From Rhyacichthys aspro (taxonomy: Eukaryota; Chordata; Actinopteri; Gobiiformes; Rhyacichthyidae), in assembly GCA_036850595.1 (NCBI GenBank), contig CM072158.1, positions 13,159,422 to 13,223,421 on the forward strand: a DNA stretch of 64,000 nucleotides, given 5' to 3'. The notes below the pieces were generated by a model. The model searched no databases, was not told where the DNA came from, and worked only from the letters and a program-made list of their open reading frames with translations. This document shows, piece by piece, positions 56,208 to 64,000 of this stretch (positions are counted from its first letter, which is position 1; each line of letters begins with the position of its first letter). The position numbers were made by a program, and so were the translations under genes.

Positions 56208-59200
56208 GTTTCAAGTCATTAATTCACTGCTGTCCTCACCATTCAACAAGTGCTTAAAAATAGACAGGCTTGGAGCATGAAGAAGTAAAGAAAAGAAGAA
56301 ACAAGTAATTACATCTAAGGATTAGAGAGAAAAGCCTTGGACAAATACGCAGATGACTGACATTAATTCATAGCGCGATATTGTGTGAGACATGAAAAAA
56401 ACATGTCAGCATTGTTCGCCTGTTGACTGTCTGTTAGTCGTTTGCCATCTCAGCCAAGCTGGCAAGAGAACAACAGGGACATAACAGCAGCTCCAGACTG
56501 TAATCATTCATTAGACAGGGTTGTGTTTGGTTTCATACAGCCACTTACACAATTGCATTGGGGGGAAAAAATCAGATGGTTGTTAAGGTGCTGGTTTCAT
56601 GTAATGTGTCTTTTACTGTGTGTGATGCAGGTGGACGGCAGTGACTGTGATAAAGTGTGCATCACTACATTTTGATGCTTCTGTCTTGTGTTTGAATGTT
56701 GATGGAGCTAAATTATGTTACCCATGTGTACATTTTAAAGTAACACAAAACTTTTTACCTGAATATACAGTACATAGCTCATAATCATTACAATATGTGG
56801 TCAAGGTTGGTTTGTTTTCTTTTTATGGTGCACCAGGCTGACTATGTCTTAGTCCAACATCCATAATATACAAGCTTTTAGAATACTTTAAGCATGTAAA
56901 TCAGGCTGTAAAAACATACTAAAATATTGATTACATTAATGTGTCTGACAAATTCATAATGTGCTTTCTGCTTAAAGAAACCAGCAACACAACTTTAAGG
57001 GTGAAATTCTGCTCTATTCAGGTCAAACTCTGAAGTGAAGCTATTCTGTAATATTTAAATGATTACTGCTCTCAACTAAAACGATGAAAATAACTAGTCT
57101 GCACCATCTCCTCTTGATGCAGTGCTTTGGATCATTGCTGACTCTGAAGTAACATGTAACACAGTTTGTAACATCCTGCGTTTCACTTTGCTTCTGAATG
57201 TAGCTGTGGTAGAATTCATTTTTTAACCATGTTACAAAATAAAAGAACATGCTGGGATATTGTGACACTCTTATTTGGCATTTTCTCAGTTGGAATAATG
57301 GATAAACAAACCACAGTAAACACTTCAGTATCTGGACAAATAAGCCAGTGTGTGCTCAAAGAGAGTTGTTTTATTCATTCATTCCTTTGACTGAAACCAA
57401 CACCAGGTCAGGTGTAATAAACTGATGATAATCAATGACCAGTTATGGTAGTGTAATATTTACAGCAGGACAGATCAATGTGTGAGGCATTTTCCTATCT
57501 CCTTAATGAATGATAGGAGCAGGTCAATTGCTTCCTGTGCAAACATGAAGACACCTTCTCTGAGGTAATCCTGTACACAATATTCATTCATCCATCTGTG
57601 TTTAATATTTAATGATCTGTTTTGTCTAATGGAGTCGGGCTCAATTGCTTTGGCATGATGAATGAGGCTGCACAACAGAGTAGAGATATTTTATATACAT
57701 ATACTTTTCTGGTATTGTGAATCAGATTAATTCGAACTCTTCTTAACTTTTTGAATGGTGACCTGTGCTACTGTCTGTGTTACAGAACAGAGTCTTCCTC
57801 CTCCCACAGATACTGGCTCAGATCAGAGTCAGAATTTGGCTTTCCACTTTTGGACTTTGATTAATAATTTAAAAACTATTACACTTAGTTTCTTATGTTT
57901 GCTGAAAAAGGAAATGCTCTTTCACAGCAATTGCAGCAGCACGGCTCCTAAGTGAAAGAGACGCAATGAATCCATCACAGACAGCGTTCCCTTGGGTTCA
58001 TGTGTTTGCTGTGGTAGGTGTGACCTATATATCCACCTTCACACAGCACAGCAGCCTTTTCTATTCAAGGCACAGCTCATGCCGTACATGGATAGCTTTT
58101 ATAAATCCAGTCTCGCGCCTTCCTCCGCTGGAACATGTCTGTCTGTAATGTGCAGGCTCACACACTGTAAGATTGCGTCCTGTGTCACTGGACACTACTC
58201 ATGTCACAAGTGTCACCGTGGTCCGCACATGACAAAAAATGGTAGGTTTTCATATTTGTTCAATTACCCCTCTGGACAAAGGTACAAGCCAAGTCAGATA
58301 TATACAGGGCCACCCATTTCATGCAATTCTGTTGTTTTAGATGAACATGTCACTCTCCATACCACTGTGAAGTCAAAATGGTGGAAACAAGGTGACTTAA
58401 AAGTGTGTACAGATATATCAAGATGGGTTTATAAGAGTTTATTGTCTGTTTAACAATATATTCATGATGTTACGCAAGTATAGCAAAAATAATCATATTA
58501 AAAGACAGTCTATTTGTTCATCTTCTACCGCAAAATGCCCAGTCAATTTCAAGACATACACTGACAGACTATTCATTCTCACATTCATTCACGAGGGTCA
58601 GTTTAGATTCACTAGTTTACCAGTTGGATCCGTGAACTGTATATTATCAAAATTTGGGTTTATTCCAATTCAATTCAACTTCATCAATCCCCAAGAGGAG
58701 ATTCAGTTGTTAGATCTCTTCAAATTTCTTCATACTTTATCTGCCGTAGACTCTTAGATCATACAGTCTGATAGCAGAACTTAAACTCAAGATTCTAGGC
58801 TATGTTGATCACCCAAAGAGCTTTACCATATATTACCTATTCAAACTTTTTACTCAAAATATTACCTCGTAAATCTCCTAATATTACACTTTTTGTCATG
58901 TATTATCATTTTTGTCCTTTCGCTGTGGTCCTTAAAAAGTTTGTTTGACATCGTACACATCATAAGGTTCCAGTTTATATCAAAAACTGCAAACCTTAAA
59001 GCCGACCATGAGCCTTTCATTTTTTTGTATCTCGAGTCAGCGCTTCATCAAAAACCTTTTAATTGCACCCAGTTTAGAAATGCGCCAGATTAATGAACAC
59101 TTGTCAAGTTAATTGGATGCAAACGCTTCACACGCACATGTACAGTGGAGTTTCTGACAATGCACATAAACACTTTAACAAGCCCTGTTTCTGTATGTAG

Positions 59201-59740
59201 AATGTAAACTTGAAGTGCAATATCTCGGACAATCAATCTCAGACATGACTGATTGCAGTAACACCAGATATGTACATAGATATTTCTGTGTGAGGCTGCT
59301 ACTTACTCTAATTGGCCAAAATATTGTTCTTTTTCTCATTAGGTAGTGGTAAAAGAAGCATTAATTACTTAGTTGTATTTTGTTTAACTGGAAAGACTTG
59401 CTTGCTTCAGTCAACCTAAGATACTGCTGTTAAAAAGTGAGTAGCCACAGCGGACATTATTTTCTTGGGTCGTGTTCTCTGAGGTAAAAACTTCCCTAAA
59501 TAAAACATTGTTTGTCTTACACAACATAACACGTAGGAAATGAGCTGAAGATCACAACACTGCAAGGACTTTGTAAGATAGCTGGGAGCAATAGCTCATA
59601 ACAAAACTCAACTGTGCCAGGAAATTTTTTAAACAGTATCATTTTTACTGCAACTAGTGCAAGTCATCTCTGAAAACCACAGTGCAGAACTGTATCCGTA
59701 CTCATGGCATTAGGATTCTTATATCCTCCCCACCAAGGCA
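56206..59740. other. gene-free region
   Basis: I recognise no gene. The 153-codon plus-strand frame at 57992-58453 is the longest here; it is Cys- and His-rich at its start but fits no domain I know and shows no clear exon signals. Confidence 0.45.
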
Positions 59741-60120
59741 TAAAAAATTTTTTTTTTTTTTGGGAAATTTTTTTAAAAAAAAACCCCCCCCCCCCCAAAA
59801 AATTATCCAACTTTTTTGTGTTTAAAAAAAAGGAGGGGTGTATTTTTGGAAAAAAAAAAATTTTGGGGGGGGGGGGGGGGGGGACCCCCCCCCCCCCCAA
59901 AAAAAAAGGGGGCCCCCCCCCAAAAAAAAATTTTGAGAAAAAAAGGAGAAAAAAAAAAAAATTTTTTTTAAAAAAAAAAATGGGGGAAAAAAAAAGGTTT
60001 TGGTTTTTTTTAAAAATATCAAAAAAAAATTTTAAATTTTTTTTGGGGGGAAAAAAAATTTTTTTATGAAAAAATGGGGGGAAAAAAAAAAAAAAAAAAG
60101 GGAAAAAAAGGTTTTGGGGG
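59741..60120. other. homopolymer block, probable sequence artefact
   Basis: About 380 bases made almost entirely of runs of A, T, G and C of 4 to 19 bases, with almost no ordinary dinucleotide mixture, dropped abruptly between normal sequence on both sides. This looks like consensus sequence from failed homopolymer resolution, not real DNA. The open frames of Lys, Phe, Gly and Pro runs across it should be ignored. Confidence 0.85.
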
Positions 60121-63103
60121 GTTTCAATGCTTTCTAAAAAACTGGGAAAATTAGAAAAATAAGTAATTGGGATATTTTTTTTTTCCTGGTAGTCAGGAGG
60201 ATATAATATCTAGATTACTTTGTTTGACATAAAGTTACTTAAATTATTACTGCTTACTTTATTGCACTTTTGGTTGATTTTTACCATAGCTTTAATAATG
60301 ATAAGTGATGTATCTTTTGTGTTATCAGGCACAGAAAAGGTCTCCTCAAACTGATGACTTCATTATGGTGGGCATTGGCTGTACAATGTTGTGCTGAGCT
60401 GATTATCAGCGCCATAGGACAAGGTGATGCCAATTGACATGAGAGCGCTGAAGACAAAGTCAATCTGCATGAAGACCTGGTGTTAATTAGAAAGAGTGGA
60501 AGATAGCATCTGTTTGTCTTAAGCTACGGCCATCACTCCGTCACAAGTTCTGTTCTGTTGGACAGCCTCACTTTGTGGCACTTGAACTGAGCCTAGAAAG
60601 CGTATATAGAGGCCTCATTTTATGCAGTATGTTGAGCAATACTGGGGAGCGCTCACTGCCTGACATATTTTACATACATAAAAATAAATACTTTCTTTAG
60701 AAGACATGTAGAGCTTCTGCAAATTCACTCAAAGTTTCAGGATCTTACTTTTCTTCTTTTTGTCTTGTGTCACCATTTCTTTCTAGACGGAAGACAAACT
60801 TTTCAATCCAAGCCACTGACACTTTGACACTGAAAAAACCAACCTCTCTACATTCCTGTCATTTCTGCATTGGCTCGGTGACCCTTGTCCTCTTAACACC
60901 ACCTTTAGCATATTTGTCACTCCTCACTAGTTAAACCCTCATCAGGTTTTTCACTCTCACCTCCCCATTTTTCATCCGCCCACTGCGCTGACAGAAGTGT
61001 CAGGGCTCTGAGGAGTTCCCCTCATAACTCTATCTCCTTATTCATTCATAGAACCATTTACCAGCTTGATTGATTTGCTGTCAACGTTTAGCACTTAAGT
61101 TTATTTATTCTCAATTTAAATCTTACTGAAAGATTTCTCATCCATCTTCATTTTTTTACATCTCTCTCTTCCAGTCTCTTCTGATTGTACAACATTTACA
61201 CAGTAAAATCCTCCTGGCTACGACTCGTTTAGGAAAAAATGTCATTATTTTAAGCCTCTGGTTTTGTGTACTCAAGTTCCCCTGAAAGAAGTATATGGTC
61301 TTGCACTGTAATGGATAGGAACACTAAACCAGTAGCTTCCATTATTGCAGAAGAAATGCTACAACAGTGAATAGCTTTTTCGTTCTGTTGCCATGGCACA
61401 CACTGTTTGGCAGCCTTTACAACAGCTCAAATCCCAGATGCTATGTCCTGTGTATTTGTTCCTTAATGTGTTCAGTCACAACAAAAGTGCTCCCCTGCTC
61501 TTTTAACAGCATATCACGACCAACATTCAGCTGTATCCGTCGGTGTATAGTCGACTTCGCGGAGGATTGCGTAACCTTATTAGACTGTTAGAGATGTGGG
61601 ACTCTTCCCTTGTTACTTCCCCACATCAAACAGACCTTCCAACTTTTAAAACGGCAGAGCCAAATTGTCCTTGCCACAATGACGTTTATTGTAGCTGAAA
61701 GTGTACCCGGTCTTTCTTCATGTATGCCTTTAAAGTGGTGCGTGATCCGAAAGTCTCCCTGGTCTTCATTATAGAGTTTGTGTTCACGACTTTGGGATAC
61801 CAAGAGAAATGAGAAAAGGGAATACTGAAAAGGCAGCACTTTGGAGAGGAAGAGACAAGAGGTGGGCACAGAGAGAAGAGGATGGAGAGATTTCGGATAC
61901 ACTTCTGTCGCGTACAGCAGGCGGGTGAAGGGGCCAGCCGTTTAAGTGCATTAACCTGTGGGCACATGGATGCAGAGAATTAATGAGGTGTGATGTCTAA
62001 ATATGCACAGAGACATGGGTGTAATTATATCTGCAACTTGAACTGATAATCACACAGCTACGGCGCCGGCAGTAATGGAGATACAGAACAACTTTTAAGA
62101 ACTTCACAGCGCGTACACACTTATCTGCCTGAACTACACAACCGCTTGTTTAATCTCAACTCTCCTCTAGACCGATTCTGCATGAGTTTGAAAGCAGATG
62201 GATTTGTGTGAACGGCTTCCTGGCCTGGGCCTTAAACATGATCAGTAGCGAAAAGATCAGAGAAACAACACTGAATTGTTAACCTCATGCATTTTTAATG
62301 TGCAGCGCTTCAATATTTGATGGCCAGAGAGTTTTTCCGAGATATTATGGTTTCGAAGCTGAGGAAGATATCACGGCTTAAATGTGAGGATTGAATTGGG
62401 GAAAGTATCCACACTTTTCTGGTCTGTTTATGTAATTATACAAGAAGGGATATATGCTCAGGCTGCAACAAAGTGATGAAGGAAAGAATGGATTTTTATT
62501 GTGCTGCAACACAACTTCGAATTATCTTTGGTTCTTTGGTTTTTGCAGTGCACAGTAAAAATGATTGGAATAATCTGTCTGGGTTGTATGTTACGATTTC
62601 ATTACATCTCCATCCAAACTAAGTGTCTTCAAATTGTTTCAAATATTAAGGCTGATTTTCCCTGTCTCTCCCTTCCACCGTGGCCTTGTCAAATCCTAGC
62701 CCACAAACAACGCCTAATGGTACGCTGTCACTTACTAACCAAACTTGACAGTAGTGCTCCTCGTTTGCTTGAACTGAATGGCACAATAATGATTTAGTGT
62801 CAAATAAGGGTACCTTTTTTTGGTCGTTTGAATGATTTACACATGCATTGTTGGGGTCTGAAGTGTCTCCCTCGGTGGAAACAGTGCCACAGTCTTCCCC
62901 AGTTTAAAGATCTGTGGTAATAAACGGCTGATGATGATGATGTGTCATTAATCGATCAGTGATGTGTTTGCCAATTGCATGTTGTTTGTTGTACTCAGTG
63001 GATATCGATTCAATCATTATCTCAGCACTGTTCCAGCCTCTTATCTCTCTATCGGATGACTTTTAAATGTTGGGCACACATTTAATGTTCAGCCTCAGTG
63101 AGC

Positions 63104-63134
<31 letters not shown>

Positions 63135-63399
63135 TGATACTTGAACTCATCTAGAGCTGTAGATTATTAATGTAGTCTCTTTATTTCTTCATGGCTGTAA
63201 GGAAATGACATGGGCTTTTAAGTTAAGACTTCGTTTAATAGGATATAATTGTTGAAACGCCTTAAGAAAATTATCATCAGCCGGTAATAACATCATGTGG
63301 GAAATCACTTTGACAGATATTGCGTGTTCAACATTTCTTATTCAGCTGTGTTAAAGCCACAGAACACCATAGCAAATCTGTCTGTTTTTACTGTACATA
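60121..63399. other. gene-free region
   Basis: No supportable exon. A TG repeat lies at about 63,107-63,134. The segments at about 61,960-62,400 and 62,880-63,060 are mixed in composition and rich in TAAT and ATTA motifs. They might be regulatory, but I cannot test conservation. Confidence 0.4.
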
Positions 63400-63743
63400 C
63401 AGTGGTGGAAAAAAGTATTCGGACACCCTTAGAATTTTACACAGTCTCAAATATTATCATGAGATATTTGTGGAAAAGTCTGGCAAAAGGGTGTGGCAGC
63501 ATTAGACAGACACAAATGATTTGTTTGATGTGTTTTTTGTTGATTTTGTTTATTGTTTACAAGAAAAACTAAATTCTTGACAGTTTCAATATGTCAGTTC
63601 TCAACGTCAACAAATAACAGAGAATGTGTTTCAAATCTGAACAAAAAATTAAACTAAAAAAATGCACTTGAAGACCTAAGAGTGATTCTAAGTGCAATAT
63701 TTCACAAATGCTCGGGGTGTCCAAAAACTTTTTTCCACCACTG
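63400..63743. mobile_element. Tc1/mariner-like MITE, complete
   Basis: A 344-bp non-autonomous DNA transposon. The left end CAGTGGTGGAAAAAAGTATT continues CGGACACCC; the right end read in reverse is CAGTGGTGGAAAAAAGTTTT followed by TGGACACCCC. The terminal inverted repeats are therefore about 30 bp with two or three mismatches. TA dinucleotides flank both ends (63398-63399 and 63744-63745), the target duplication used by Tc1/mariner transposases. The interior is AT-rich with no transposase. Confidence 0.9.
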
Positions 63744-63864
63744 TACATATGAAAAATGAAGTAGAACCAATTTACCACTGCAAAATAACAATGTATCATA
63801 TCAAATCATAGTCACATTGTACCCCTAATTATATATTGTCACAGTCACTTGCATTGCCAATATA

Positions 63865-64000
63865 CAGTGGTGGAGGAAGTACTCTAATTCTTCTATTTAA
63901 GTAAAAGTACAGACAAAGAGGTAGAAGTGTTCTCAAGTAAAAGGGTCATATTAAAATTCTTACTTCTTACTTGCTTTTAATTGTACTTTTATGTATAAAA
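63865..64000 (+). mobile_element. second short DNA transposon, cut by window edge
   Basis: Begins CAGTGGTGGAGGAAGTACTC after a TA, then ATTTAAGTAAAAGTACAGAC. Many fish genomes carry abundant short elements starting CAGTGGTGGAAGAAGTA with TTTACTTAAGTAAAAGTA inside. Only its left part is present. Confidence 0.65.

Noticed and set aside
59664..60069. Open frames with Lys, Phe, Gly and Pro runs
   Set aside because: They fall in the homopolymer block that looks like faulty sequence.

Overview
The window looks like nuclear DNA of a bony fish, probably a spiny-rayed teleost. The genes are intron-containing, with mostly short GT/AG introns. There are many dinucleotide microsatellites, a tRNA-derived SINE of a type common in fish, Tc1/mariner-like MITEs, and a cholecystokinin ending in the DYLGWMDF form found in several fishes. 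No tools were used. Exons were placed by reading splice signals, checking that phases join, and comparing with remembered protein families.

Layout from the left. (1) mturn (maturin) exon 1 lies on the minus strand at 1384-1542; the rest of the gene is off the left edge. (2) sh3bp5 is divergent from it on the plus strand at 2909-11326, nine coding exons, 441 aa. (3) A secreted or lysosomal papain-family protease of the counting-factor-associated-protein-D type is on the plus strand at 13435-17633, eleven exons, 547 aa, with a CLEAR-like E-box upstream. (4) An SLC22 transporter, most like SLC22A13, is on the minus strand at 18991-23479, ten exons, 542 aa, tail-to-tail with the protease. (5) trak1 is on the plus strand at about 26.8-36.4 kb. 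It has at least 18 coding exons, an alternative first exon and an unresolved 5' end. (6) At 38-43 kb is a repeat-rich segment with a SINE and a decayed trim67-exoc8 gene-fragment chimera enclosed by an inverted repeat. (7) cck is on the minus strand at 47002-48761, with a TATA promoter near 49.4 kb. (8) From 49.4 to 64 kb I recognise no gene. That stretch holds microsatellites, one 380-bp homopolymer block that looks like bad sequence, and two MITEs at the right end.

The genes do not form one pathway. As I remember the human map, TRAK1 and CCK are neighbours on 3p22, with SLC22A13 (3p22) and SH3BP5 (3p25) on the same arm, so this part looks like old vertebrate linkage. TRIM67 and EXOC8 sit close together on human 1q42, which suggests the chimeric relic came from a segment where they were already linked. 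Nothing here is a convincing new biological system. The most unusual items are the trim67-exoc8 relic between inverted repeats, the alternative 5' and 3' ends of trak1, and the CLEAR-like site before the protease gene.
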